Assembly: GCA_019614645.1 (NCBI GenBank)
Contig: JABWDB010000002.1
Location: forward strand, 27,331,501 to 27,395,500
Length of the DNA: 64,000 nt
DNA from: Stratiolaelaps scimitus
Taxonomy: Eukaryota; Arthropoda; Arachnida; Mesostigmata; Laelapidae
Direction of reading: 5' to 3'
Under the pieces are notes generated by a model. It searched no databases. It was given only the letters and a program-made list of their open reading frames with translations, and was not told where the DNA came from. This document shows, in pieces, positions 48,701 to 62,028 of this stretch. The translations under genes were made by a program, and so were the position numbers. The first letter of the stretch is position 1. Each line of letters opens with the position of its first letter.

Positions 48701-50839
48701 GTTTTGAACTCGTTCCTGCTGAATGTTGTACGACTGCCGAATGTAATGGTTCGGCTCCTTTGAATCGTTGATCACCAAGTGGCTGATGGAGCAGGCAGAC
48801 GATATAGACGATGGGGTCCCTCGAGACTTTAGTGAGAGCCGTGCTGCCATAAAGAAGAACAGATTTCCGCATATATCGAAGGTGTTTTATGTCGACGGTG
48901 TTTTCCACCTCGGAGTGTTTCCATTAGAATGAATTGATTGATAGACTACATACAGAGCTTCGAGACAGATCATTCCGGATTGCCTTAAACATAAAACTTG
49001 AAGAGGCAGCCCAACCCTTAATGGCCACTTTGAACAATACAGCTTGCATAAACTTCCCGTGTCGAATTCTCACTTTCTTAAATTTTCATCCAAGAAACGG
49101 CGTTGTATCTAGAGTAGGAACAAATATTGTCAATGATTACAAAACCAGTTGTCTGAGCAGTTTTGTCTGGCTTTGCAAGTGATGAAAGTTGGTTGTATAA
49201 ATCGATAGTATCTGAATCATTTGGAATTGAATACAACGATCGTTCTCATTATTCTATATTCGAACATGGCTAGTTTCACAATAGAGGTGATTGAAATAGG
49301 CTACACGTTATGGTCAACATGGATGACGTGTTCATTTGGCCCTCCAAAACACAACATTCATAAACAGACAACAGCAATATACCATACTCTATTACAAGAG
49401 TGAACAGAATAAAGCATTTGATCGAATACATTTGTATTGGGAGTTATTTGATACCTACTATCGCATTATGACATTGAGGGAGGAAGCCTCAGTTTAAGGT
49501 TACGTAGACAATTATTCCGAGCGAGCACATTCGTTAAAGCCATTTATATTTTGGCGGTGCTCATAATGCTATCGGTACACTTGTAATACAAGAACACGTG
49601 CTGTGAATGTTAACGACAATGACTACAAGATAACAACGACTAGAATAGAAGCAATTATTGCATAATTACAATTTGATAACATATTATACAAAAGGTCGTT
49701 GTCAAATGGCCTCGTTGGATACCATACCCTCAGTTACTGCATTGCCATGAAACCTATGTAAACGCCTACACATTAGCTGTCTACCCTTAACGAAGGTTTT
49801 CTTATTATTCTTGCGATGGTGCACTCCATCGTTAACTATACCATACGATTGACCTAAACTATTAGCAGCTACATCGGCATCTTATCTAAACCGTTTCGCA
49901 CCTTTCGTTGTGAAATACAGTATATGAGACATAAGGCAAATTGACGTTGTAGGTCCTACAGCCTTGCTGTTAAGCACCCTTACTTAGAGGTTGAAATTCA
50001 CACCCTCTCACTATTATCTCAATGTTCATCGAGGCTGCCTTGACGACACCTGTCCGACCAAGTAATTTTTCTCACTGGAGTGCCTCCCGCTGACGGCCTC
50101 ATCAACGCAACGCGAACTGATCACCTACGCCGCTCAGTGCAGGAAAACGATTTCCCTCTTTCTCGCCTTGGCCTGATAATTATATAAGCACCATCTCTAT
50201 CTTAGTGATGACATCCAACGTCTGGATCATCAGCACTGTGTGTTTGACACATACCGTCGTTGACAGTTCATCAGATGAAATAACCCAATATTTGGCGTTC
50301 TAGGTGTCAGTCTGGGTGGCTGTGTTAGCTGTGTGCGTATGTTAAGATATGCTCGAACACGATTGCGTTGGATTTACTAAAGTGTCATATCCTTGTTATG
50401 TCAATGTGCTATATCCTTGAATATATAAGTTAGCTGTCCAAGGGATATTGCAACGGGATATATTATAGAACGTAATGATCAAATGTTCTTGTAGATACAA
50501 TCGCTGAATGAGATTTCCCAGGTAGCCGTAAGGTACAGATGAGAATACCTTAAGGTGCCTCATTTCCGGCGGCATTTCTTCCCTGACCACTACTATTAAT
50601 AGTACTACGACTTGGAAACGTCCGATACGAGACAGCCGGCCAGCCCTGATAGCTAATATTCAGGTCAAAGTTTCTCTACTTCGAGCCAACTCCACAATCA
50701 ATACGAGAGATACGAGAGGCCATTACAACCCTATGGAGGTGTGATGACGCCAGATGACGATGATCATGATTCTTCCTTTTCGCCTTCTTCATCTTCTCGA
50801 TCAGCTCCGCCTGCTCTCTCTCTGTCCGCTCGACCGACG
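45721..50839. other. Long stretch without recognised gene
   Basis: Contains a very AT-rich palindromic patch of TATTAATATA units (about 47565-47605), (TA)n at about 47640-47651, and a small hairpin CCTGAAT-ATTCAGG near 48147-48168. Open frames up to 124 codons (minus, 48534-48908) have no recognisable product. Confidence 0.45.
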
Positions 50840-50857
50840 CCCCCCCCCCCCCCCCCC
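50840..50857 (+). repeat. C18 homopolymer
   Basis: Eighteen consecutive C bases. A run this long is prone to length error in sequencing and assembly. Confidence 0.95.
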
Positions 50858-53800
50858 GCACTGCTGTGATTTGCTATCACATAGCATCGTCACACTACAA
50901 TCGAATGCTGGAGGGTGTATCATCTTCTCGTGTGTACCTCGTTGACGTCTTGTCCTCCCTTACCCCCCAGATGTTTGTCCCCTGTTTTCTCTTTTCCAAA
51001 TTCCCTTATCCCGTTTTGGCCATGTTCATCCACGAGTCTGCAGGATCTTCCTGTTCTGTTTACCATTCGCGAATTTTTCGTTGCGTCTCGGCTTGAACGT
51101 TCGTTCGTTTGTTCATTCGTTGAAAAGGAAGGCACGAATAAGAATACAAAAAGGACAATTGTGTTCGTTTTCCTGTTGCTTCGGTCTTGTGCTAGGAGAA
51201 CAGCGACATTGTGCTGGACCAGCGGTCTTTCGTTATCCTGAGTCCTTTCTGACTTTCCTATATAGGCTGACTTGCCATCGGGCAATGGCTAGCGTCCCTG
51301 ACCTCAACGCAAAATATGTATTAGTGGGAGTAGGCACACAGAATGTAGTCTCCTAAAATAGCGGAAGAGAACAGCGCAAACGATCAACAATGCGCCTGCT
51401 TTTTGTGTGAAGTTTATACAAATGGCTTGATGTATTGTAGCTGGTTCATGTGCAGTTTGAGGTCGCGCTTGAGGCATAACTGTGTAACGCTGGAGGGAGC
51501 GAGTAACAAGTTGGCTCAAACCTTTAAGGACGCTAGCCCGGAAAGGCCGCATTAAAGCGCGCCATTAACAACAACAGTTCAGCAGAACCCCGGCAAGTTG
51601 TTTGTCCGCTGTCTCAAAAGGAAACAATTATTTTCTATGTTTGGTTGTTTAGTATTTCTTCTCACTGACCGTTGTTTGCACTGTGCCTGTATGCACGTAG
51701 GACTGGGTTCAATATTCTGTCCTGGTCTATACTACACTATACATACGTACGTATGCGATAGTTACAGTCGTGTAACACGCATGGCTTATGCGAGGTTGAC
51801 TACGCACTAAGCTCGATTTAGAGATGGTTAGAGCAGGATTAAAGTTTGAAGGGTTTTAGGGATTAACGAGCGTGGGCCTTAAAAATGACGTCGAGACGTC
51901 GAAAGCGGACCCCTGAATGAGACCCAAATATATAACATTGATCTACAATGCTTGTCCTATATTTTTTGACGTTTATCGGTAATGGGATAAACATACTTAA
52001 ATATGTACGAGTACGTGAATAACTGGTTACAATAGTGATAACGGTATAAATAACAAAATTCAAAGTTCAGTGACCAACCAATGAAAGGGCGACTGATATT
52101 TACAATCTGGGATAGGACAATCTGGGATAAAATCCTTTATAGGTAGACAGGTCGGAAACCTGCATAGCGAACGGGATCGTCAAGGATGACCGTTGACAAG
52201 TGTAGAACTCCAAGTCTATTCTGCAGCAAGAATGTGTTATATCATATATCAGCTGGCAGTTTGTGTCAAATGGAGAAAGACAAGGTTTCCCAGAAGTGTA
52301 AAAAACGATTAAACAATAGTCTATAAAAGCAGTGGAGTCTGATCACAAATTTCAGGAACCGCTGAGGTTTGAACAGAGTAATACAATAAAAATCAACTGG
52401 TGCGTAATCATATACCTTTCGATATAAAAGGGCACTGGACAAGCCCATTAAGATAAATACAATTTTAATATACGCCTAGCGTCTAGTTTAGTTGATAAAA
52501 ATAGTTTATCGACTCTCACAGACGAGCCTGCTCCGGTAGCAGCAGGAAATTCGACGCAACCTTTTATATGACTTGCAAAGCGTTTTTCCACAGAAATTTA
52601 GAAGTGAAGTGTCGTCATATAGGATATCGGCCAATTACACCGATATAGACTCAATTAGTTCCTGTCTGCCAACGAGCACCAGATCGAAGAAATTCCAGCC
52701 CTGACAAGGGGATCGCTTCCAGCTTCAAATGGCATACCGTACTGAGTCCTCAGACACTAATTACTCAGCTCCACATTTTTCGCCTGATCTTTTACTGCGT
52801 CCGATTGAACTGAAGTCCCCCTTCGCCCCGGCTGCTCACTGGGCCCTCGTCTACAGTTAAAGAACAGACGTATGTTCATCATCGTGGAAACCTTAGATTT
52901 AAATCAACGTTGCATGGAGCTGAACAACATTGGCCAGATAAGCGCCGTGCCAAGCCGTCGAAGTGAGTGCGCAATTTCGGCGCAGGATATTAACTTGGCT
53001 GTGTTAATTCTCCCATTAATATATGACGGATATTCTTATGCGTCGCACAACAACGATGAACGGACATCGCTAGCGATACGGGGGTCTTTGGAGTTATGTT
53101 AGAATAGCTTCTAAAAATTAGTTATATAATTATCCACGCTAATGCATGTGCACTTTGGTTGATATTACGGCAATCAGCCATAAAGAATTATATAGATTTC
53201 CATTGACATCTTCCCGAAATTCCCCGCGACTTTTCGTGCAGTTGTGCCGTTGTGTAAGTTAGGTGATGTGCTGTTTCTATTAAATGAGTTCGACAGCGTC
53301 GACGCAATTCTTGTAGGTGTATTAAACCAAATAGCAATGTGTAAAGAATTTGTCTCTTGGATTAATGACTTGTAGGGTTAGTTAAAGGCGCATTAGATTA
53401 TCAAAATTCATTTTGTGCCAAAGCAATAATATGGTGTGTACATTTTAATTGAGCAATATTGAACCAGAAACTCTATAGAATTAACAGTTATGAACTAATA
53501 CAGTAGTCAATGAAGCTAAACTAATTTGGAAGATGAGCTGACTCGTAAATGTATTAGTTAAAGCTTGACGAAGTCTTGCTCCTGAGGTTTAGTTTCTTAC
53601 CATGGGCAGGGTTTTCTGCTATCGTTATTGCTCTTTTAGCCAGTGTATAGCTTTAACTGAGTTGATCCGTCTGAACTTAGTTGGTCGGTTACGTTGTGAC
53701 TAACCCACATCTTTATATGAAACGTCTACCTGGGTCTGACTGAGTTCCATATTTTCGTCATCCAACGAGCGTACGGCTAAGATCCTCCGTAAGTGCTGTG

Positions 53801-56062
53801 CCAAACAAGTATGGGACACACATATGCCCGTTAACCTAGTTCACTCAGACGTAAAAGTTATTATATATCTTTTATACAGAGAACGCAGCTGTTTCTCTCG
53901 CTTCTTTACTCATTTTTTTTCGACCACATTTGTGCGCCGCAGGGATAAAGTGGAACGTTCTTGGCGTTTTGTGAGGTCGTAAGGGAGGGGTTCGAGTTAG
54001 GTGTCGCTAGGAGATGACCACCACTGCTCATTCACTGTGGCTTATGGCTGTCTGTTCTCTAAGGAAAGGACTAGATTCACTACAATCTGCCCAAGATCCA
54101 CGTTTCGCGCCATTCGAGTTAAGATGCCAGGGTTACCGAATTTCGTTTAGAAGTTTTATAAAATCGTATATGAATCAAATTTATACTTCCATACGATTGT
54201 ACTTTGACAAGCGAAGATGTGTTGTTCACGGCTATATAAACACAGGACAATTGTTTGGTTTCAAGTGGATTTTGGGGACCTCACCCGAGTGTCTGTGCAG
54301 TAAGAACGACGAGCAGCGAATGAAGGCCAGTCCGAGTTATTCCACCAGCAAGTTCCGCTGCTGGAACTTGGGTTTTGCAGAGGCCTAAAATGAAAGCGCT
54401 AGAGCAAAAGTGACAATTTTAGTCCAAAATCGTTTTGACTTGCGTTCATTTGGCTCGGATAAGCCGTATATTTGAGAAAAACAAGTCAACAGAGGCAAGA
54501 TCCTTGTTTTCAGGATCCTGGGCCCCCGAGCTAGAGTTTTCAAATCCGTCCATGACCTTCGTGGTTACGTATGGCCAGACTGACCACACGTTACAGCTCT
54601 CGTTTGTAGGTTGACCGTAGGTAATCGCCTTAACTGAATTGATTAGGATGCCAGCTCTCGGTCAACCAATGCCATTAATAATATTTACACCGATGAATAC
54701 TCAGTATATCCGGGTAACTGACGCTAGGTGCATGAATCGGAGGCAAGAACTCCACTGACAGCGACAAGTTGCAAAGGGAGAGAGCCGCCGAGGATTGCTC
54801 TAACAAAAAATAATAATCGGTCAATTTACCTGGTGAAATCCGAGCTAGTTTGTTTAATACGCTTTATTCGGAACTTTCATAGCTTGACTGGGAAGACAAG
54901 TGCAGAAAGGCGGGGGGGAGGCTACTTACTATAGGAGAGACATTGCACAAAAATAATACTCAATACACCTCTCACCCACGCTGTTCTATTCTTTAACAAG
55001 GGACAATAATCAGGAAGAGAGCGAAGATGATTCCAGAGATTTGCTAATGTTAGTTGTAATAAAACAATATTAAATTAAGTGAAAGGTGATGATGTTCATA
55101 GTATCGTCAATCAGCCCCTGCGAAGCGACATAATATATATTGCCAATAAGTCGAGCAGCTTCAAGAGCAATTGAAACGTATCCAGTTCTAAAACAATTCA
55201 GTCCCATTTGACTGCTTAGAAGCTGGAGTAGGATGTCGCACTAGACAGAACAACGAGATAGCAAGTTAAGTAACAGAGCAAGAATAAACTTGAGATAGGT
55301 GCTTCTATGTTATGTCGTAATCTCTACGAACTTGACTGTCGTCCGGTAATACAAGAATTTGTTTGTCGAATTTGAGTTAGTCCACGATGTAACAATTTGA
55401 TTTTGAATGGCTTAAGGCTCCTAACATGACTATACAACATGACTTGGTATATTTCATCGATCACCACTGTGAAGTATCTGCCTCTACGGTGTGATACAGC
55501 CGAGCATAGCATCTCACTACCAGCTCACTCACCACACGGTTGAAGCTTCCGCTCCATTTCAACGAGCAGAAATTCGACGAGAGTGGGGCTCAAAACACAC
55601 CGCAGCTTTAGTAGCCCCTGGTAGAGGAGAGGCTGTCGTAGGGTGCACATCCAACTTCCTTCATGAAATTGTCAATGAATTATTTACAAGGCAATTGGTT
55701 TGCTCCGTAAGATCATGCTAGATTATTCAATCTTTCAAACGGAATCTTATCAGGGAGTGAACTTTTGAAGGAGGACAACAAACAAGATTTCCCATCCGAT
55801 ACCACCACCACCATCTGCACCAAAATTGCCACAGCTATTTTCAGCATTGACGAAACGAGCTATGATATTTTGTGTACCTAGTGACCATTTAGGTTATAGC
55901 ATATATCATTGATTGATTCATTCATTCAGTCGGTATTGTTCGTTCACTTTGCTCGGATAGAGTCAGTGACGTCGGCGGACGCGGTTTCGTGTTTCACTCT
56001 GCCTTAGAATGACTTACTGGCCGTTATGTACAATACGTCTACCCTATTATATTATTGGAGAG
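50858..56062. other. Long stretch without recognised gene
   Basis: Pyrimidine-rich around 50900-51350, with open frames on both strands but no paired splice signals. The remainder is AT-rich. A 124-codon plus-strand frame at 54014-54388 (Ser/Arg/Tyr-rich) has no recognised domain. A degenerate tRNA-like patch at about 53941-53998 is discussed among rejected items. Confidence 0.45.
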
Positions 56063-56288
56063 TATATATATATATATATATATATAATATGTACCTGCTG
56101 TATCGAAACAGGCTGAGCAATAATCGTTCGCATTATCTCCACAATGGCATTCTGTATTACTATTCGATTTTCAAATTGCGAAATTAGCTTAGCTTCGCTC
56201 AAAATATCTGATTCATTGTACAAATGTGTATAACGTCAACAATAGACTTCGTACCTATACATATATATATTCATATATATATATATAT
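56063..56288. repeat. Two (TA)n microsatellites
   Basis: Runs at about 56063-56088 and about 56260-56288. Confidence 0.9.
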
Positions 56289-57472
56289 GCGTTCGCATCT
56301 CCTGTCAGAGATCGAAATCGACCCTGACCTAGAGCAAAGCCGTTTGCTGGTTATGATTAACCGTGACCCACTTGTAGCATTTCGATGGGACGACACCGGC
56401 CGGCCCCGGTCTATCTATCTCTCTCTCTCTTTTCTCCCAACGCGCCGAAATAAACGAACACTCATGAAGCAAGGCAATGCCGACTTTCTCTGATGGGCCC
56501 ACAAATAGCACAGTGTCCAAACGTCTGCTAGAGTTTGGCTCGGACCAGTGAACGCGGTGAACATGGACAATTCAAATGTTGCTTTCTACTATTTATATAG
56601 CTACAAGTAGTCCTGGGTGGCAGAGTGAACATTTCACTGAACTACTCAAACCAACAAAGCACTTACCTTCATAGAAAGTCATCATAATATACATACACTG
56701 TGTTGGCAAAAACATTTCGGCCTCTACTTTCTACCTGACCCAACAAGTACGACTCTCCATTTATATGGATGTGGTGATAATATGGGAATATATGACCGAT
56801 ATTATTACGTATGCGACAACACAGGTGTACGAGTAAGTATATATATATGTATTTTTTTTCAAAAAGTGCCGCAGTGTGTCGGCAAGACCTGTTGTGCCAG
56901 TCGGTATGAACCTTGCCCGGACGAGTGGGCGACTCTTAAAAAATCTTCAAGTACGTCGCCCTCCAGGCAAACATCAGCGTCAAGAGTATTTGCTCGTATA
57001 GTATTTCTAGACGCGGCCCACCCTCGAACGTGAGCGCTTTTCCAAAATGAGCAACGAACACTATTTTGTTGGAATAGTTATTCTATTTCATCTGATCATC
57101 TATTATTATTATAATAATAATACCATCAATCGATTTCTTCATTTCATGCTCTCCTTTTATGCTTCCGCTTGTTGCACCTCTGTTCATCAGCCCGTATCAC
57201 CGCACAGGCGGATGGGCTTCCCCTAAGCCGTGGGTGCTCGCCTCGTCTCATTTTATGTAATGCATGTATATGAGAGATATTTGTTTTCTACAGTTCGTAT
57301 ACGATCAGCTTGTTTATATATAGATCTGCCTCAGTAGATGTACGACGTGACACAATGGCGGTCCGACGAACAACGGGACACCTGTCAAATGCAAATTTTC
57401 AAACGCGACCACAATGGTTTAGGCCACCCGGGAGTTGAAACCATTTTCTCCCGATTTGATCTATTTTGGTAG
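56289..57472. other. No confident gene; palindromic (ATT)n
   Basis: A perfect palindrome of (ATT)n/(AAT)n lies at about 57102-57121. A Cys-containing plus-strand frame follows an acceptor-like CCGCAG at 56876, but it is not called as an exon (see findings). Confidence 0.45.
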
Positions 57473-57629
57473 TCTCAATGTTCTGACACCACATCGGGCG
57501 TCCCTTTTGGCCAACGAGCCTACCCAACAACTGTATCAATTCGATGAGGAGGGCGGTGGACAAGCGTGTGCAAGCAGACATCTGCTCCGCGGTCTGGCAT
57601 TGAATGCGGCAGAACGGTCGTTGTACCGT
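57473..57629 (+). CDS. Candidate internal exon, unknown protein
   Basis: A pyrimidine-rich stretch ending in TTTTGGTAG (57472) precedes 157 open, GC-richer bases, ending at a donor-like CGT|GTGAGA (57630-57635). The peptide has mixed composition, with Leu-Leu-Ala-Asn-Glu-Pro-Thr-Gln-Gln-Leu, an acidic Asp-Glu-Glu-Gly-Gly-Gly patch and a Leu/Ala/Arg end. Exit phase 0 would join in frame to the 62029 exon. Entry phase 2 does not match any called upstream exon exit. No domain is recognised, and the minus strand is also open here. Confidence 0.27.
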
Positions 57630-57635
57630 GTGAGA

Positions 57636-60600
57636 ACGCACGCAAATAGTTACTGTGATTATTCGTTAGACACTATGCATTTGGCAGTCACACCAGATAT
57701 AAATATCACCAGTATTATTGATGATAAGTACTAATGAGCTTTTTTGTCCATAAATTATACGAGCAACAACAAACTACTAACGATTGTCTCAAGAATCAAC
57801 ACTAGGAGGCTGTGTAAACCATCCCAGGACCGATACATCCCTCGCAGGTCGACCGTATAAAACGCTATGAGAGTGTTCGCCAAATTTTCTTCCAAGCAGA
57901 AAATGTTGAAAACTGATGGGATTAAAAAAAGAGTATCTGTCGTCAGCTGCAGATCCAATCAATTTTGATAGAACAGCGTCATACCCACCCTGGTACAAGT
58001 GACAACTAGTAATTCTCTGTCATGTTTAAATGTGTAATGGCTCAGAATATCCCACGGAACTTGTCGAGCATTTTCTATGAATTCTTGTGCTTATTATTAA
58101 GTTCTCTTTTTGTGAAACAGATCAATTATTTCCGTTGAATATTTATTTTCTTTTTAAAAACCAAATATTTAACGTGTTGCGCTCATCACTTGCTACAGAC
58201 TTGGTAGCATGGTATTGAATGAGATCCTTGTAGATATTCGTAAGATTTTATAATTATCTAATGATCCACGTTAGAACAGCGAAGCCAGGGCAAATTTTCT
58301 CCATATTATGCTTTTTATATAATTTTGACATTAAACGAGTTATATAACGACCCTGTAGGCAGACGCTTTACACATATGACTATTCTTGGCAGTCTCTGAT
58401 GTTACCTGAGGAGGGCATTTATTGTTCGGTTAAAGGTCATTATGTGTCATGTGCACTCTAATACTTTGTGTAACGGCCTAGTCAACAGGAAGGCTCCGCG
58501 AAGTAGTATATCGGGCTTTCGAGTTTGTCACCCCAAGTTTAGCCAGCAGGCATTGGCGTTGGTGTCCTGTGGCCATTAGAGGGGATAAACTCATCCGGAT
58601 AAAAGATAAAAGGTTATTTAAACAACTACTATAGTGGCTAGTCAATTCCAGTATATCAAATCCCGAGTCCATCCTATAGAGAAGATGTGTTCAATGAGCG
58701 TGAGCTGGTTGCACTGGTTCACAGGGATAGGAATATAGATTTGCCATTAACAAAATCCTACTCCACCCCTAGCAAGACAAGAAGACCATATTTGGCTAGC
58801 ACATATTGTAGATATCTGGTTTTCAATTAGCGTACAGCCACACCTTGTTTCGACTAGTAAGGGTAAACTTTATACTAAATAAACAAAAGGCGGCCACAGT
58901 TTACAGGAATTTATCATCAATTTCTATATCTCCAAGGCTAGTCCATTTCATCACTGATCGTTAGGAGCCTATGCTTCAAGTGAGCAATGCTTCTGTGAGC
59001 CGCGGAAACCGCGGCACTAGTCATTGCAACGGTACAATTTTGATACCAAAAGTTTTGCGCATAGTTTTGTATCTGTTCGTATCAAATTGCTTTTCACTTC
59101 GGTCGTATAGAGGTGTGTCGTTGCCACTTAGGCAAGCTATGTCACTGTTTGCTTGGTAGGTCAGTCAATGAAGGGAGATTACTAAAAACTCCTCGTCTAG
59201 TGATGTTTAAATTCCAGACCTGTGCGAATTCGTCACTTTAGAAGCTATCTAAGTTGAGCTCCGAACTGAATGGCACACGCAAACCGACATTAGATACCTT
59301 CGTTTAAGATGATATGAGTACCATCCACTGGGTCCATTACACTCAAGGTGATGTGAAAAAGAGTGGATGAACGTCATTTGGAAAATCCATATGAGGATCG
59401 ATATGATCCTATTATAAATTATGCATACAGTAGATGTGGTATATTATATAAATTATTCTTGTACTGATTGATGACAGTATTCAATAAAAAGCCTTTCCCG
59501 ATGCATCGAAGATACTTCATCGCATGCGAATTATGCGAGCGGCTAGAATGGCAGAAAACTCAGAACGTTCCTGCGAGATGTTAGACAAATGACTTGAAAT
59601 CGTTTTGTGTCGTGAGCTTCGCAAAATTCGTCTCATGGCTAAAAAGTGGCAACAAAAGGTAATACTTATGCTAATTTGTTCTCAAATGCATTACAGCGGC
59701 CTCAACTCGGTGGTTTCCTCTGTGCTTCAGTTTGAGCGAATTCAGACTGCGAAAGAGCACGTGTAAACACAAACAAACACACATTCACCCAATCACTACT
59801 CATTCTTATATTATATGGCAGTATTGCCATATGCATAAAATGCGACGCTGCATCAACAGTTCCCCTGAGATTTAGAAAAAATATCCATTCAATCGGATTC
59901 GTTATTCGTTTCCCCTGTTGCTTTCACACTGATCAACATCGAAAAGAATATCACCTTTTTTAGCTATAAAGTATGTACAATATGTAAAGGCATACTAGCT
60001 GTGAGGAAGACAATTGACGACTTTAACCTCGTAGCTTCGTTATTTGTTAAAACACGTGGACAACTGCTACTGTCACCGTTGCTCGTTTATTTCCATTGCG
60101 TTACTTTGAAGCATAAACGGAGTACCTGTGTTGTCACCTGGCCCACATCTCTTCTTTCAGAGAATCAGCACCTTCTCCCTTATCAACTGGCAACATTGAA
60201 GATATAGGATTACAAAACATAGTGTATAGAAGTAAGGCATAAATAAAGCATGTATGTATTCAACCTGTTCATCTTAAGTGAGTGGATGTGGTTTCTGTGG
60301 TGTGTGTGTGTGTGTGTGTATACACCGTCACTACAAAATGTCACAGCTATGCGATTTGTGCGCCGCGGAGAGATCTGGAACAGCCTACAGGCTTAGGAGC
60401 TTTAGCTAGCGCAGGAGGCTTTACACCACGTATCAGGCAGATCAGTTGATCGTGCTAGAAAGCTGACGTTGTGCCCTGCTACGTATCGTGAGAATTGTGA
60501 AGTAACGTTCATAGAACGGGAGGATGAAGCTAGTCTGCCTCTGATGGGTTTGCCTGTGTGTTGGTAAAACGATGTGTAGCAGCACTTTACTGGCTAATTG

Positions 60601-61084
60601 CACATTGCATATGCTGTTTCCGGTAAGCATGAAGCAAATACTCTTACGAGGTAAGACCTTAACCACCGGTTCTGTCGTGGATACCTGCTAGCATTGCGCA
60701 TCACCTGCCGCAGGCCATTAGGAAATGTATGAGAAGTTTTCTACAATTCTGCTGTTACAGCAGCTAGTATCGACTTATGAGGCGCTGTGTCAGCTGAAGC
60801 ACCGAATATAAATCCGTTCTCATTGTCCTCGTTTATTATTCATAAAGGCTTAGATAACAAGGTTCCAAGTATTCCACGTTTTTAACCTTGACGACAACCA
60901 TCATCATCAGTTTATTCTTCTGGTAATCAAATCTTAACAACTATATACCTATGCACCTCAGGACATGCTCAAAGTTCTCATGCACGCTACACTCCTCATA
61001 TTTTACTTATATGTTATCTATTTACAAGACCTTAAATTCCATAATGTAAAGTAAATACTAACTAACTATGACAACTATGAGAAA
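57636..61084. other. No gene recognised
   Basis: AT-rich, intron-like. (TG)n at about 60300-60320. No coding or structural signal stands out. Confidence 0.5.
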
Positions 61085-61684
61085 GATGCAACGTTGGTGC
61101 GAGCGATTTAACTATGTAAATTTGGACACCGATGACCACCGAGGCGTGGATTAGAAATCAGGTGCGACAAGGCACGAACGGAGTCACGGCTTGATCCTGA
61201 GAAGGATCAAGCAAAACAGTGGCTCCGACAAGGTAAAGCCTGCAACGTCTGTGACAGTGCCAGATAGATTCGGACGAAAGGTGATGATAATGCTCGCCCT
61301 GGATATCAAGGGCGTTTGGTATAAAGAAATATTAGCATAAGAAACTCAATGCTCCCCGATATCTCGACTTCTTGAAGAGATTGATGGACAAATGGCGTGG
61401 GGACCGATAGCACCCAGTGTGGTTACTCGACGACAATGCAGGACCTCACCACACTGCTGAAATTACGGCCTGGATGGAGGGGAACAATATTGAACGATGG
61501 CTTCAACCCTCCACATTCTTCTGATTTAATCCCCTGTCATTATCGTTGTTTCTATGCATTAAAACGGGCAATAGGTGGGGTTCCATATGCAAACGTCGAC
61601 CTACTCACAATAGCAATAGATAAGGAAATTATAAATGGTAAATATTTGGCTATCTCAAAACTCCCAGAGCTCCCTGGTGTGTAA
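61085..61684 (+). pseudogene. mariner transposase relic (frameshifted, broken)
   Basis: Translating the three plus frames and following similarity across shifts recovers the C-terminal half of a mariner-type transposase. In order these are Asp-Arg-Phe-Gly-Arg-Lys-Val, Ala-Leu-Asp-Ile-Lys-Gly-Val (first catalytic Asp kept), Pro-Arg-Tyr-Leu-Asp-Phe-Leu-Lys-Arg-Leu, Leu-Leu-Asp-Asp-Asn-Ala-Gly-Pro-His (second Asp kept), Ile-Glu-Arg-Trp-Leu-Gln-Pro, then after a shift Ser-Ser-Asp-Leu-Ile-Pro-Cys-His-Tyr-Arg, where the third catalytic Asp of the usual Cys-Asp-Tyr-His is His. It ends in an Asn-Gly-Lys-Tyr-Leu-Ala-Ile-Ser stretch and a TAA near 61684. At least two frameshifts and several stops show it is dead. 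It belongs to a different mariner lineage from the 34.2 kb relic, judging by the block sequences. Termini were not found. Confidence 0.85.
61189..61212. repeat. Perfect 10-bp hairpin inside the mariner relic
   Basis: GCTTGATCCT (61189-61198), loop GAGA, exact reverse complement (61203-61212). It may simply reflect a mutation by templated repair within the dead element. Confidence 0.75.
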
Positions 61685-61961
61685 ATAAAGCTGGAGAGTA
61701 CGTCTAACTCATACCAAAAGATCTTTGTTCGAACTCATTTAGTTCAAAAGTTATTGGCATTTAAATAGCCAACAGTTCAAATGAAATGCTCTTTTATTAT
61801 TATAGTAATTGTTTTTTTTTCCGTTAGATAGTGAACACTACTCAGAGAGTTTGAATCAAACCAACATATGAGTATTATAATATTATTACTATTATGATAC
61901 CGGGACTTCAAAACGGGCACTCTTCAAATCTAATCGAATTTTTCTCAAACTGTAAGAGTTT

Positions 61962-62025
61962 TTAAAACGTGTTACTGTTTATTGTTTTATTTGTTAAAAC
62001 GTGTGACTGTTTATTGTTTTTCTTT
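61962..62025 (+). repeat. 32-bp tandem duplication of a 3' splice region
   Basis: The TTAAAACGTGTTACTGTTTATTG-type unit occurs twice (61962-61993 and 61994-62025) with one clear substitution (TTACTG versus TGACTG). The second copy runs straight into the polypyrimidine tract and AG of the 62029 exon. The copy nearest the exon carries GTGTGACTG, which is closer to a branch-point consensus (yUnAy) than the first. Confidence 0.85.
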
Positions 62026-62028
62026 CAG

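Noticed and set aside
53941..53998. tRNA-like patch with an AAAGTGG A-box-like and GGTTCGAGTT B-box-like motif
   Set aside because: The spacing is slightly short, the anticodon stem does not form and the A box is poor. Too weak to call a tRNA or SINE.
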